49,947 nucleotides of DNA, from contig CALVTE010000007.1 of assembly GCA_944360075.1 (NCBI GenBank), positions 1 through 49,947 on the forward strand. Reading direction: 5' to 3'. Position numbers and translations under genes: made by a program. Below the pieces are notes generated by a model. It was not told where the DNA came from and ran no database searches. It saw only the letters and a list, made by a program, of their open reading frames with translations. This document shows, in pieces, positions 36,666-45,515 of the stretch. Each line of letters begins with the position of its first letter. Positions within the stretch are counted from its first letter, which is position 1. This DNA comes from an uncultured Clostridia bacterium (GTDB lineage: Bacteria; Bacillota; Clostridia; Christensenellales; UBA1242).

Positions 36666-36683
36666 ATGTCGGATTTAAAATAA

Positions 36684-36758
36684 TGGCAGGGGTGGCAGGA
36701 TTTGAACCTACGAATGCAAGAATCAAAATCTTGTGCCTTACCACTTGGCGACACCCCT
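36684..36758 (-). tRNA. tRNA-Gln(UUG)
   Basis: 75 nt with encoded CCA. Acceptor AGGGGTG/CACCCCT; anticodon loop TTTTGAT gives UUG. Confidence 0.96.
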
Positions 36759-36782
36759 ATAACGAATGTGTCAGGCGAGATA

Positions 36783-36858
36783 TGGCTGGGGTGGTAGGAC
36801 TCGAACCTACGCAATGTTGGAATCAGAATCCAATGCCTTACCACTTGGCGACACCCCA
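36783..36858 (-). tRNA. tRNA-Gln(CUG)
   Basis: 76 nt with encoded CCA. Acceptor TGGGGTG/CACCCCA; anticodon loop TTCTGAT gives CUG. Very similar to the neighbouring tRNA-Gln(UUG), so probably a duplicate that gained a dedicated CAG reader. Confidence 0.96.
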
Positions 36859-36879
36859 CCATGACCAAAAGTATATATC

Positions 36880-36956
36880 TGGGGTGATCGAAGGGGATCG
36901 AACCCTTGACCTCCAGAGCCACAATCTGGCGTTCTGCCAACTGAACTACGACCACC
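36880..36956 (-). tRNA. tRNA-His(GUG)
   Basis: 77 nt with encoded CCA and the extra 5' G (position -1) opposite C73 that marks tRNA-His. Anticodon loop TTGTGGC gives GUG. Confidence 0.96.
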
Positions 36957-36964
36957 ACAACTTC

Positions 36965-37041
<77 letters not shown>

Positions 37042-37047
37042 GCAGGA

Positions 37048-37121
37048 TGGAGCAGGTGAAGGGAATCGGACCCTCGCGACCAGCTTGGAAGGCTGGGGTT
37101 CTACCACTGAACTACACCTGC
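37048..37121 (-). tRNA. tRNA-Gly(UCC)
   Basis: 74 nt with encoded CCA. Acceptor GCAGGTG/CACCTGC; anticodon loop CTTCCAA gives UCC. First gene of the operon after the promoter at 37139-37167. Confidence 0.96.
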
Positions 37122-37138
37122 ACACTTTAGACTAGGAA

Positions 37139-37167
37139 AGTTTAGCACAAGCGTAGAAATTTGTCAA
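37139..37167 (-). promoter_or_regulatory. Promoter of the six-tRNA operon
   Basis: Minus strand: perfect TTGACA (37162-37167), 17-bp spacer, TAAACT (37139-37144), starting transcription about 10 bases before tRNA-Gly. Confidence 0.8.
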
Positions 37168-37197
37168 GGAATTTGACAAAAATAACGGAAAAATATC

Positions 37198-38064
37198 TTA
37201 TTTTATTTTACAATCGCCTTGGTCAAAAAAGACAAAAGAAAAATCTTTAGGTTTTTTGACCGCTTTGAAAACTTGTTTTGCAATTTGGTCGGCTTTTTTC
37301 AGTTCCACCTTTGTAGGCTTTGTTCCCCTTTGAATTCGGCCAACAACAAAATAATGCAGATTTGCATCTTTTGACAAAACTTTCAACTTGTCAACAAATT
37401 TTTCAACGGGCATAATGTTTTCGCGCAAAATCACCATTGAAGATTTTTCCTGTTTTGAGTTTTTAATCAAAATTTTTGCAATTTTTGGAAAATCCAAATC
37501 ATTTTCCGTTGCCACCACATAGTCTGCCTGTAAAATTTTTGCAACATTCTCAGCAATCTTTGGAGATAGCCTGCCCATCACTTCAAACACACAACTGCGG
37601 CCGAGCGAAATCATGCTTGGCATCACATTGCGCACAGCTTGGCAGCAGGCTCTGACTGCACTGTGAAAACCAAGTGTATAGTCTGTGCCCTGCACATCGT
37701 TGTCAATGGTTGCTGGCACAAAAATGGTTTTGACGCCGTTCTCAGCCAGTCTTTGAGCCCCCTTGCTTGTGCCGTTGCCACCCATCGCAATCACAAAATC
37801 AAATTTTTTGGCATTTTTGAGCCCTTTTTTAAAGCCTTCGTCAGTTACAAATTTCAAACTTCTTTCTGACTTTATCACAACCCCCGCTTCATTTTTGCAG
37901 GCGCGAAAGTTGTAATTTGAAGCAGGCTCAATCCTGTTGTTGATCAAGCCTTTGAAGCCATATTTGCACACATACAAATTTTTACGAAATTTTTTTGCAA
38001 GACGGTAAAGCACTCTGTTCATGCCTTGAGAGTCTCCACCGCTTGCCAAAACCAAAATTTTCAT
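37198..38064 (-). CDS. Phosphofructokinase-family protein, divergent
   Basis: 288 aa, about 30 shorter than the usual bacterial enzyme. Family motifs: SGGDSQGMN near residue 9 (substrate/ATP loop), TIDNDVQGTDYTLGF near 118 with the catalytic aspartate, EVMGR near 150, and RIQRGTKPT near 235. The motif normally GGDGS or GGDDS reads GGNGTSKGA near residue 95, so the Mg-binding aspartate is an asparagine. It probably phosphorylates fructose-6-phosphate or a similar sugar, but activity and phosphate donor (ATP or PPi) are open. GAGG ribosome site; the gene begins 8 nt after dnaE, an order (dnaE-pfkA) common in Clostridia. Confidence 0.8.
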   Translation of the reverse strand: MKILVLASGGDSQGMNRVLYRLAKKFRKNLYVCKYGFKGLINNRIEPASNYNFRACKNEAGVVIKSERSLKFVTDEGFKKGLKNAKKFDFVIAMGGNGTSKGAQRLAENGVKTIFVPATIDNDVQGTDYTLGFHSAVRACCQAVRNVMPSMISLGRSCVFEVMGRLSPKIAENVAKILQADYVVATENDLDFPKIAKILIKNSKQEKSSMVILRENIMPVEKFVDKLKVLSKDANLHYFVVGRIQRGTKPTKVELKKADQIAKQVFKAVKKPKDFSFVFFDQGDCKIK

Positions 38065-38071
38065 TTTTTCC

Positions 38072-41000
38072 TCACTTTATGATAACATTCGACTCGCCAA
38101 GCAAGCCAATAAGCTCGTTTATCAAATAGTTGTTGACGTCCACTTTGCTGGAAAAAGCAAAGGCTGTGCCGCTTGACAAACATTTGACAACGATTTGACT
38201 CTGTCCAGGATAGGTTGACACAATCGCTTTAACTTTTGCATAAACATCTGGATTTTTTGTGTCAAAACGAAGATAAAGTTTTTTCTCAGAAATAGGCGCT
38301 TCATCCTTCTTTTGCCATGAGCTCACCCCCTCGGCCAAAATCACCGGCGTGTTGCCTGGCCTGAGCGAAACCTTGCCCTTGATAGTCACAAGGCCGTCTT
38401 CGACAAACAGGTCTTTATACTTATTATATGTTTTTGCAAAAACAATCACTTCAAATGTGCCGTAAATATCTTCTATTTTCAAAAAGCACATATTGCCCGA
38501 CTTGGTCAGTTTTTTGCTGACTTCTGCTATTTGACCGCCGCAAATCACCTGCTGGCCATCTTTTACGCTGTTTTCAGAGTCAAAAGAGCCCACTTCATCA
38601 CCAAATTCGTCCTGCTCAAAATTTTCTTCATCTTGGGCAAGATTGTCAAACATGTCTGAAGTGAAAGTGAAAGAGTCGTATTTTTCAATATAGTCATCAA
38701 GTGGGTGCCCAGAAAGATAGATGCCTGCATACGCTTTTTCGTTTTTAAGCAGAGTTTCTTTGTTATATTCTTTTATATTTGGATAATCCACATTGTTGAC
38801 CACAGCGCTTTCTTCTTCAAAGGTGTCGAAAATGGAGAATTGCCCTGTTGCTTTTTTCTTCTTATCGGCAATAGTTCTTTCCATGATAAGCGGATAAACA
38901 TCGATTAGTTGAGAGCGAAATTTGCCAAAACAAGAGCAAGCGCCACTCAAAATCAAAGCCTCTAAAGTGCGTTTGTTAATGCCAGATTCAGAGGAAGCGC
39001 AGCGAGAAATAAAGTCTTCAAAGCTTTTAAATTCGCCGTTTTTTTCACGCTCTTGCATGATGTAATCAGTCACTGCCGTCCCCACATTTTTAAGCGCTCC
39101 AAGTCCAAACCTAATGTTTCCGTTTTCGGTTTTGAAAAGAGTGTTTGATTTGTTGATGTCTGGCGGCAAAATTTCAAAGCCTTCTTTTCGAGCATAGTTG
39201 GTAAATTTTTTCACGTTGTCAGCAGAAGCGATACGGTTGTTTAAAACCGCCGTCAAAAATTCTACTTCATAGTAAGTTTTGAGATAGGCCGTCTGATAGG
39301 CCACATAAGCATAGGCCGCAGCGTGCGATTTGTTGAAGGCATAGCCAGCAAACTTTGCCATTTGGTCAAAGATTTTGATGGAAACATCTTTGTCGTGCCC
39401 AAGTGCAAGAGCACCAGGAATTGGCGGTTTTTGCCCAGTGGGGTCAACATAGCCATTCAAAAATTTTTCTTTTTCAAATTGAATTTTTTCAACTTGTTTT
39501 TTGCCCATGATTCTTCGCACATTGTCAGCGCCACCAAGACTGTAGCCCGCCATAACTTGAAAGATTTTCATAACCTGCTCTTGATAAACAATGCAGCCAT
39601 AAGTTGTTTTCAAAACAGGCTCAAGGCATGGGTCGTCATAGACAATTTTTTCAGGATTTCTTTTGCCTTCAATAAACCGCGGAATAAAGTCCATCGGCCC
39701 TGGTCGGTAAAGAGAAATCCCTGCGATAACATCTTCAAGGCAGCTCGGCTGAAGGTCTTTCATAAACTTTTTCATGCCAGAACCATCAAGTTGGAATACT
39801 GAATCGGTGTTGCCCGAGCTGATAAGTTCAAAAACTTTCGGATCGTTGTAATCCATTTTGGTAAAGTCAATTTCAACCCCGTGGTTTTGTTTGATGTATT
39901 TTAGCGCCTTGTGGATATCCGTCAAAGTGATAAGCCCCAAAAAGTCCATTTTCAGAAGCCCAAGGTGTTCAAGTTCAAGCATGTCAAACTGCGTGATCAC
40001 ATCGTTGCCACTTTTGGCCATTGGCACATGATCGTAAACAGGGTCAGGTGCAATCAACACCCCCGCCGCGTGCATAGAGATATTGCGCGGCACACCTTCA
40101 AGTTTGATGGCCATGTCGACAATTTTTTTGACCATTTCGTCTTCTTCATACAGTCTGCGAAGTTCTGGAATGATATACTGCTTGTCTTCCTCTTTGCCCG
40201 TTGTGCCAAAATAGTATTTTAAAACGGGCGGTTTTTTGACTGGTTTTAGCGGAATTTCTTTGGTGATTTTGTCTGTTTCAGCAAGAGGATAGCGAAGCAC
40301 TCGCGAAACATCTCGAATAGCGTTTTTTGCTTGCATATTTCCAAAAGTTGCGATGTTTGACACATGGTCAAAGCCATATCTTCGTTTGGCATATTCAATA
40401 ACTTCCCCTCGCCTGTCGGTGCAAAAGTCAACGTCAAAGTCGGGCATAGAAACGCGCTCGGAATTGATAAAGCGGTCGAAGAACAATTCATATCTCATCG
40501 GGTCAACTTGTGTGATGCCGCTGCAGTAAGCAACCAGCGAGCCTGCACCTGAGCCTCGCCCTGGCCCCACAGGAATATCGTTGTTTCTTGCAAAGTTGAT
40601 ATAGTCCCAAACAATCAAAAAGTATTCCACAAAGCCGAGTTTCTCGATGGTGGAAAGCTCCATTTCAAGTCTATCGCGAAGTTCTTTTGTGATTTCTTTA
40701 TAATTGCGTTTAAGTCCTTCTTCTGCCAGCGAACGCAAAAACTCAACAGGACTTTGCCCGTTATCTGGTTTATACTGCGGAATAAAGTTGTCAGAAGCGC
40801 CCAAAGTGTCTTCTTCCGGCACAAATTGATTGCCCTTTTCTTTGGCTTCTTTAAGCGACTTTGTTCTTATCGTCACATTGCACTTATCGGCAATTTCAAT
40901 CGTTCTGTCAAGAGCTTCTTCATACCCCGGCAACGCCTGCTGCATTTCTTCATAAGTTTTAAGATAAAATTCGTCAGTTGAAAATTTCATTCTGTCAGGG

Positions 41001-41683
41001 TCATCGATGGTCTTGCCCATTTGCACGCACATCAAAACATCCTGAAGCTCGCTGTCTTCGCGGTTAAGATAGTGCACGTCGTTTGTGGCAACAAGTTTGA
41101 TGCCAAGTCGCTTGCTCATTTCGGTCAATTTGACCAAAACTTCTCGCTCTTCTTCTAGACCGTGATTTTGAATTTCAAGATAAAAGTCATCGCCAAAAAG
41201 CTCCTTAAACCAAAGAGCCAATTTGTCAGCTTCGTCATACTGCCTTTTCAAAATATATTGCGGAATATGCCCAATAATGCAGGCAGAAAGACAAATCAAA
41301 CCTTTTGAATGTTGTTGCAAAAGTTTGTAGTCGATTCGCGGTTTGTAATACATTCCGTCAAGATAGGCAAAACTGGAAAGTTTTAAAAGATTTTGATAAC
41401 CTTCGTTGTTTTTTGCAAGCAAAATAAGGTGGCCTGTGTCGGCTTTGTTAGAGCGAGAATGCATATCGTGAGTGACATAAAATTCTTGGCCTATGATAGG
41501 TTTTATCCCCTTTGTCACACACGCTTCAAAAAATTTGATAGCCCCATGCATATTGCCATGGTCGGTGATGGCTACAGCGCGTGCGCCCCGCTCTTTGATT
41601 ATATCAACAAGTTTGTTTATTCTGGCAAGTCCGTCAAGCAAAGAATATTCGGTGTGCAAATGCAAATGGACAAACTCTTTCAT
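38072..41683 (-). CDS. dnaE: DNA polymerase III alpha subunit (DnaE)
   Basis: 1203 aa from ATG 41683, set by AAAGGAGA upstream. N-terminal PHP domain (FVHLHLHTEYSLLDG at 3-17, TDHGNMHG near 47), polymerase palm with PDFDVDF near 405, finger region YRPGPMDF near 655 and YQEQVM near 690, a helix-hairpin-helix region near 900-930, and a C-terminal OB-fold (about 1020-1110, VICGGQIAEVSKK). It is the replicative or lesion-bypass polymerase of the DnaE type; Firmicutes usually also have PolC, which is not in this window. The gene starts 1 nt after the end of whiA. Confidence 0.97.
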   Translation of the reverse strand: MKEFVHLHLHTEYSLLDGLARINKLVDIIKERGARAVAITDHGNMHGAIKFFEACVTKGIKPIIGQEFYVTHDMHSRSNKADTGHLILLAKNNEGYQNLLKLSSFAYLDGMYYKPRIDYKLLQQHSKGLICLSACIIGHIPQYILKRQYDEADKLALWFKELFGDDFYLEIQNHGLEEEREVLVKLTEMSKRLGIKLVATNDVHYLNREDSELQDVLMCVQMGKTIDDPDRMKFSTDEFYLKTYEEMQQALPGYEEALDRTIEIADKCNVTIRTKSLKEAKEKGNQFVPEEDTLGASDNFIPQYKPDNGQSPVEFLRSLAEEGLKRNYKEITKELRDRLEMELSTIEKLGFVEYFLIVWDYINFARNNDIPVGPGRGSGAGSLVAYCSGITQVDPMRYELFFDRFINSERVSMPDFDVDFCTDRRGEVIEYAKRRYGFDHVSNIATFGNMQAKNAIRDVSRVLRYPLAETDKITKEIPLKPVKKPPVLKYYFGTTGKEEDKQYIIPELRRLYEEDEMVKKIVDMAIKLEGVPRNISMHAAGVLIAPDPVYDHVPMAKSGNDVITQFDMLELEHLGLLKMDFLGLITLTDIHKALKYIKQNHGVEIDFTKMDYNDPKVFELISSGNTDSVFQLDGSGMKKFMKDLQPSCLEDVIAGISLYRPGPMDFIPRFIEGKRNPEKIVYDDPCLEPVLKTTYGCIVYQEQVMKIFQVMAGYSLGGADNVRRIMGKKQVEKIQFEKEKFLNGYVDPTGQKPPIPGALALGHDKDVSIKIFDQMAKFAGYAFNKSHAAAYAYVAYQTAYLKTYYEVEFLTAVLNNRIASADNVKKFTNYARKEGFEILPPDINKSNTLFKTENGNIRFGLGALKNVGTAVTDYIMQEREKNGEFKSFEDFISRCASSESGINKRTLEALILSGACSCFGKFRSQLIDVYPLIMERTIADKKKKATGQFSIFDTFEEESAVVNNVDYPNIKEYNKETLLKNEKAYAGIYLSGHPLDDYIEKYDSFTFTSDMFDNLAQDEENFEQDEFGDEVGSFDSENSVKDGQQVICGGQIAEVSKKLTKSGNMCFLKIEDIYGTFEVIVFAKTYNKYKDLFVEDGLVTIKGKVSLRPGNTPVILAEGVSSWQKKDEAPISEKKLYLRFDTKNPDVYAKVKAIVSTYPGQSQIVVKCLSSGTAFAFSSKVDVNNYLINELIGLLGESNVIIK

Positions 41684-41684
41684 C

Positions 41685-42653
41685 TTATTCTCCTTTGAGT
41701 AGTTGTGCAATCTTTAAAATTCTTCTAAATCTGTGGTTAAGCCCACTTTTTGTCAGTTTTAGGGTTGAAAGTTTGAGCAGTTCGTCCAAACTTTCTTGCT
41801 GATTGGCAAGTCTGAGCACTGCCACCTCTTGCAAATCGTCAGGCAAACTGTCAAGGCCTATTTTTTTATTGATAAGGTTGATGGCTTCAACTTGTTTTAA
41901 ACTTGCCTCAACCGTTTTGGAAATGTTTGCATTGATGCAGTTTATTTGGCGATTGATGGTGTTGCGAAGTTCTCTTGTTGCCATTTCGTTGGTCAGGTCA
42001 AACACGCTTGACACGGCGCCAAACAATGCAAGCAGGTCTTTGATAGACTCGCTGTCTTTGATATACAAAACAAAAGTGCTTTTTCTGGTGGCAATTTTTG
42101 CGCTGATATCAAAATTTTGCAACAACTCCTGCACGCTTTCCAAAAATTCACGATGCTTTGAAGGAAATTCGACGTGATAGCCTGTGGTTGGCATTTTTGA
42201 ACCCAGCTGACTGAGTTTTATGCTTGAAGTTCCGCAGCCGATATAAGCCCCCTTCAAATATGCAATTTTGGTGTTTTCATCACAAAGCAAGTTTGAGTCG
42301 GGTTTTTGATTTATTTCAATCCCTTCGCTATTTCTTTCCAGCACTCCGCAATCCGTCAAGATGGTAAAGGAAATCGAAGAGGGAAAAGCGATGCGATAAT
42401 AAATTGTTTTGTTGATAATGTGGTCGTCATAAAGGCTCAATTTCAAGTTTTCGCCATAAAGCCTTTTTGTCAATTTGTCCACAAAAGAAAACAGATCTCG
42501 GCAGTCGGTGACAAGCTCTGCACACAAGCCCTGACTGCTTCTGCTCAAACTGCCGCAGGCGCGAAAAAGGCTAGACATAAACGCCAATGCTTCTTGGCTG
42601 TCTTGTATGTCATGCTCGAGAATTTCTTTTTTTACAACTTTTGCAAAACTCAA
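41685..42653 (-). CDS. whiA: DNA-binding protein WhiA (sporulation/division regulator family)
   Basis: 322 aa. WhiA has a LAGLIDADG-like N-terminal domain and a C-terminal helix-turn-helix. Seen: MSFAKVVKKEILEH, the RACGSL segment near 32, KGAYIGCGTSSI near 135, and RDLLALFGA-like stretches, then the C-terminal LRLANQQESLDELLKLS motif and HRFRRIL near 308. In Firmicutes it links chromosome segregation and cell division. The start is a TTG at 42653 overlapping the stop TGA of the upstream PHP gene (TTGA), with GGGG seven bases before. Next to dnaE here; rapZ and yvcK, its usual neighbours, are absent. Confidence 0.93.
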   Translation of the reverse strand: MSFAKVVKKEILEHDIQDSQEALAFMSSLFRACGSLSRSSQGLCAELVTDCRDLFSFVDKLTKRLYGENLKLSLYDDHIINKTIYYRIAFPSSISFTILTDCGVLERNSEGIEINQKPDSNLLCDENTKIAYLKGAYIGCGTSSIKLSQLGSKMPTTGYHVEFPSKHREFLESVQELLQNFDISAKIATRKSTFVLYIKDSESIKDLLALFGAVSSVFDLTNEMATRELRNTINRQINCINANISKTVEASLKQVEAINLINKKIGLDSLPDDLQEVAVLRLANQQESLDELLKLSTLKLTKSGLNHRFRRILKIAQLLKGE

Positions 42654-43414
42654 TTTATTCCCCGCTTATTTTCAAATTTTGGCAATTTGTCGATGTTTGC
42701 AATTTGATTTAAAGGCAGCCCTAGCCTGAAAATCAAGTTCATAGGCAAGTTGACTTCACCAACAGCATCAGGGCTGTGCGCATCAGAATTAACGATAAAT
42801 TTAACTCCTTCAGAAGCCATAATTTCAAGCTCTTTGTCTGTGAAATTTATTCGTTTGCCGTTGAGTTCAATCATCGTGCCCTTTTCTTTGGCCATTCTTG
42901 CAACCGCCAAGGTGTCGGTAGGACAGCCATAGTTGAGATGGGTGATAAAATCTATCGGGTATTTGTCAAGCGCCTTCAAAAATGCAGTGGTGTTTCTGGC
43001 AATTCTTTGCTTGCTTGGTGAAAAAATTGACAGGCCATTTGCCCATTGCAGATAAAACCAATCTTTCATGGTTTTCATGTTGACAATTTTATGAAACCCC
43101 ATGGCAAAAACGTCCAAAAATTCAAAATCGCTTTCAACAACGTCAACATCGCCATTGGCCGATGTCAAATTTGCTTCCACACCCAGCAAAATATCAACGC
43201 CAGTGATTTCCTTTGCGTTTAAAATGTCATCTTTAAGCTGCACAATATCTCTATGGCGAAGGCCAAACATCCAGTGGGCAAAGCCGTGGTCTGTTATGGC
43301 AATTTGCTTCAAGCCTTTTTCTTGAGCGGCTGAAGCATTTTCAAGCACAGTGCCTTTCCCATGATTTTTTCGAGAATATTTTGTATGTGTATGATAATCA
43401 CCCAATAAAATCAT
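42650..43414 (-). CDS. PHP-domain metal-dependent phosphoesterase
   Basis: 254 aa from ATG 43414 with GGAGGAAG upstream. PHP metal-binding motifs: GDYHTHTKYS near residue 5-14, ITDHGFAHWM near 42-51, a conserved histidine in THLNYG near 148, and NSDAHSPDAVGEV near 207-219. Related to the YcdX/histidinol-phosphatase-like group of PHP proteins; substrate unknown. Overlaps the start of whiA by 4 nt, so the two are translated together. In many Clostridia a PHP gene also lies just upstream of the whiA region. Confidence 0.88.
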   Translation of the reverse strand: MILLGDYHTHTKYSRKNHGKGTVLENASAAQEKGLKQIAITDHGFAHWMFGLRHRDIVQLKDDILNAKEITGVDILLGVEANLTSANGDVDVVESDFEFLDVFAMGFHKIVNMKTMKDWFYLQWANGLSIFSPSKQRIARNTTAFLKALDKYPIDFITHLNYGCPTDTLAVARMAKEKGTMIELNGKRINFTDKELEIMASEGVKFIVNSDAHSPDAVGEVNLPMNLIFRLGLPLNQIANIDKLPKFENKRGIN

Positions 43415-43508
43415 ACTTCCTCCGTTATAAAACTTACAATTAAATATATCACAAAAAAATATTTTTAGCAAGAAAAGATGAGTTCAAAACGCTAAAAATT
43501 GCTTTTAC

Positions 43509-43536
43509 AAAAAAAAGAGTTTTGAAAAACTCTTTA
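43509..43536 (-). terminator. Terminator after dtd
   Basis: Minus strand: AAAGAGTTTT and AAAACTCTTT with a tiny loop, followed by eight T. It overlaps the dtd stop codon and lies ahead of the PHP gene. Confidence 0.75.
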
Positions 43537-43980
43537 CAACTCTTTGCTGTTTAAAATGATTGTGACTGGGCCGTCATTGTTTTGCAAAATCTTCATATCT
43601 GCGCCAAAAATGCCGGTTTTGACAACAATTTCTTCCTCTCTTAAAAGTTGACAGGCTTTTTGATAGATTTGGTCTGCTCTTTCTGGCTGCTCGGCTTGAA
43701 AAAAACTTGGTCTGTTGCCTTTTGCGCAATCTGCAAAAAGTGTGAATTGGCTGACCAGCAAAATCTCGCCATTCACTTCACGCAAAGAAAGATTCATTTT
43801 GCCATTTTGATCTTCAAAAATGCGCAAAGCTGATATTTTTTTGCAAATTTTTGCGCAAACAGCCTCGTCATCACCTTTTTCCACACCAAAATATACGACA
43901 AAGCCCTTGCCGATTTGTGAAATAATTTTGCCATCCACTTTAAGCGTGGCCTCGCTCACTCTTTGAATTACCGCTTTCAT
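43534..43980 (-). CDS. dtd: D-aminoacyl-tRNA deacylase
   Basis: 148 aa from ATG 43980, preceded by AAGGAAG. It removes D-amino acids mischarged on tRNA. Starts MKAVIQRVSEATLKVDGK, has the SQFTL motif near residue 79 and the C-terminal DGPVTIILNS (GPxT motif) near 137, and the NRPSF segment near 92. Length is normal for the family. Single gene with its own terminator; divergent from the unknown gene at 44095. Confidence 0.97.
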   Translation of the reverse strand: MKAVIQRVSEATLKVDGKIISQIGKGFVVYFGVEKGDDEAVCAKICKKISALRIFEDQNGKMNLSLREVNGEILLVSQFTLFADCAKGNRPSFFQAEQPERADQIYQKACQLLREEEIVVKTGIFGADMKILQNNDGPVTIILNSKEL

Positions 43981-44094
43981 ATTTCTTCCTTTTGAGCAGA
44001 ATAGCACAGCGGCAAAAAATTGTCAACTCAAAAAAACAAGATAACTATTGACAAACAACAATTTCTGCGTAATATATATCTAACAGGTGTGATT

Positions 44095-44418
44095 ATGAAT
44101 AAAAAAGAAGATTTTATTGAAAAATACAAAGAAATCATTGAAAAGTATGACCTTGATTTGCTCACTTTTGAAAAGCGTTTTTTTAAGGCCTACGCCAAGC
44201 AAGAGGCAGGACTGAAAGACAGCATTTACAAGAGCATTTATCATGCACAAAACGATTTGAAGCAGGCAAAAAGTCTTTGCGAGAAAAGCACGGCTGGTTT
44301 GTCATTTTTTGCGCGCCGAAGACTTGCAACAAAAACAGCTCAGCTTGCTGAGAGCATTGAAAATATAAGCCAAATGTTGCAAGAATTTGAAAATGAAAAC
44401 CCTGCAAACGAAAAATAA
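44095..44418 (+). CDS. Small hypothetical helical protein
   Basis: 107 aa from ATG 44095, with AGGTG seven bases upstream. Not recognised; very charged and helical, probably coiled coil at the C-terminus (AQLAESIENISQMLQEFENEN). No membrane segment. TTGACA at 44048-44053 with a TAATAT 16 bp on may be its promoter. The terminator at 44469-44508 lies downstream. The frame is open from 44020, but only the shorter form has a ribosome site. Confidence 0.6.
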   Translation: MNKKEDFIEKYKEIIEKYDLDLLTFEKRFFKAYAKQEAGLKDSIYKSIYHAQNDLKQAKSLCEKSTAGLSFFARRRLATKTAQLAESIENISQMLQEFENENPANEK

Positions 44419-44468
44419 TGGAATTAAATAAAAAACATTGCTTAAGGTTAGTAGATTTTGAAACTAGT

Positions 44469-44508
44469 GGAAAAAACAACTTATCGATTTAATGATAAGT
44501 TGTTTTTT
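44469..44508. terminator. Bidirectional terminator
   Basis: A 15-bp perfect stem AAAAAACAACTTATC (44471-44485) / GATAAGTTGTTTTTT (44494-44508) with an eight-base loop. It closes the unknown gene on the plus strand and the convergent rhomboid-like gene on the minus strand. Confidence 0.9.
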
Positions 44509-44516
44509 GTAGTTTT

Positions 44517-45176
44517 TTATTTTGATTTTGCATAACTAAATTTGGCAATTTGAACAATTAATGATACTATTATACCTGTCATGAAAATTGCAAAATGGCT
44601 TACTACATCTAAAATTTGGTGCGGGTATAAGGAGAAGCCAATTCCACCCCCAGATATATCATAAAATCCTAAGCGTATATACAAAAGAGCTATACATACT
44701 GCACCTATTATTGTGTTTGTTTTATTCTTGTTTTTTTGAAATAAGGAAAATATATATTCTATTAATATATATCCAGATAACACAAACCATTCAAATGATG
44801 ATGAAATAGATCGATACAAATCAGGGAATATATCTGTTGTGCTACATAGGGAGCCTAATCCAATCACTAATAATATAAAATTTAATGAGCCCGTCTTTCT
44901 TTCCAGATAGAAGCCGCTAACAACTAGCCCTAGAATATTGAAAAGTAGAGTTCTCCAGTTGCTAAAATTATAATGCAAACAAAGCGAATAAAAATACCTC
45001 ACTAAGATATTAAGGTTTTGTTCTTCGCTTTTCATTTCGCTTAAGAGATTTTCGCCCCAGTTCCCCCAAATTGCAAAAATAACAATGAATAGAACACTTA
45101 TAAATATTGTTCCAGCAAAAAAATAATTTCTGCTCCACCAATTTACTTTTTTATTTTTATCATCAAAAAATTTCAT
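44517..45176 (-). CDS. Rhomboid-like integral membrane protein with degenerate active site
   Basis: 219 aa with about six hydrophobic helices. The pattern NWRTLLFNILGLVVSGFYLE followed by RKTGSLNFILL (about 72-103) matches helices 2-3 of rhomboid proteases (N-x-L-x-L-x-x-G-x-x-LE-x-x-x-G), and DVVSHFAIFMTGIIVS (about 190-205) matches the catalytic-histidine helix. The serine motif GxSG is not intact; the aligned helix reads SSSFEWFVLSG (about 124-134). It may be an inactive rhomboid or a divergent protease. AGAGG precedes the ATG; TATAAT lies about 20 bases upstream. Base composition looks more AT-rich than neighbouring genes, which might mean transfer. Confidence 0.55.
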   Translation of the reverse strand: MKFFDDKNKKVNWWSRNYFFAGTIFISVLFIVIFAIWGNWGENLLSEMKSEEQNLNILVRYFYSLCLHYNFSNWRTLLFNILGLVVSGFYLERKTGSLNFILLVIGLGSLCSTTDIFPDLYRSISSSFEWFVLSGYILIEYIFSLFQKNKNKTNTIIGAVCIALLYIRLGFYDISGGGIGFSLYPHQILDVVSHFAIFMTGIIVSLIVQIAKFSYAKSK

Positions 45177-45436
45177 GATTATTACCTCTACCTTATTATA
45201 ACATAAATTTTATAATCTCTTGCAGTAAAAAAATAATTATTTAATAAAATACTACTAGTTTGCAGTTAGACGTGTTCTTGTTTTGATACAAGTCGATGTT
45301 TCTTTGTCTCTCCTCAAAACAAGCAAAAAATAGTTTTAGTCAAAAGGTAAAAAACTTAAAATTTATAAATCAAAAATTATAATAACAATCTATGACGACA
45401 GCAAAATGATTCATTTTATTTTGCAGTCAAGAAAGA
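45177..45436. other. AT-rich intergenic stretch with a 10-bp inverted repeat
   Basis: About 340 bases without a gene separate the rhomboid-like gene from rplQ. It holds a TATAAT (minus strand, about 45198-45203) for the rhomboid-like gene and a perfect inverted repeat CTTGTTTTGA (45277-45286) / TCAAAACAAG (45314-45323) around 27 bases. Nothing else is recognisable. Confidence 0.6.
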
Positions 45437-45472
45437 ATAAAAAACGCCTTAACTTTTGTAGTTAAAGCGTTG
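45437..45472 (-). terminator. Terminator of the ribosomal protein operon
   Basis: Minus strand: AACGC-TTTAACT, short loop, AGTTAAGGCGTT followed by a T run, 44 nt after the rplQ stop. Confidence 0.8.
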
Positions 45473-45515
45473 ATTATTTTGCTAGTTTCAGAATGAATTA
45501 AACTTGCATTGTTTT

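Noticed and set aside
37198..43980. A linked metabolic or defence island
   Set aside because: pfkA, dnaE, whiA and PHP are a known clostridial type of neighbourhood; nothing mobile or defensive is present.
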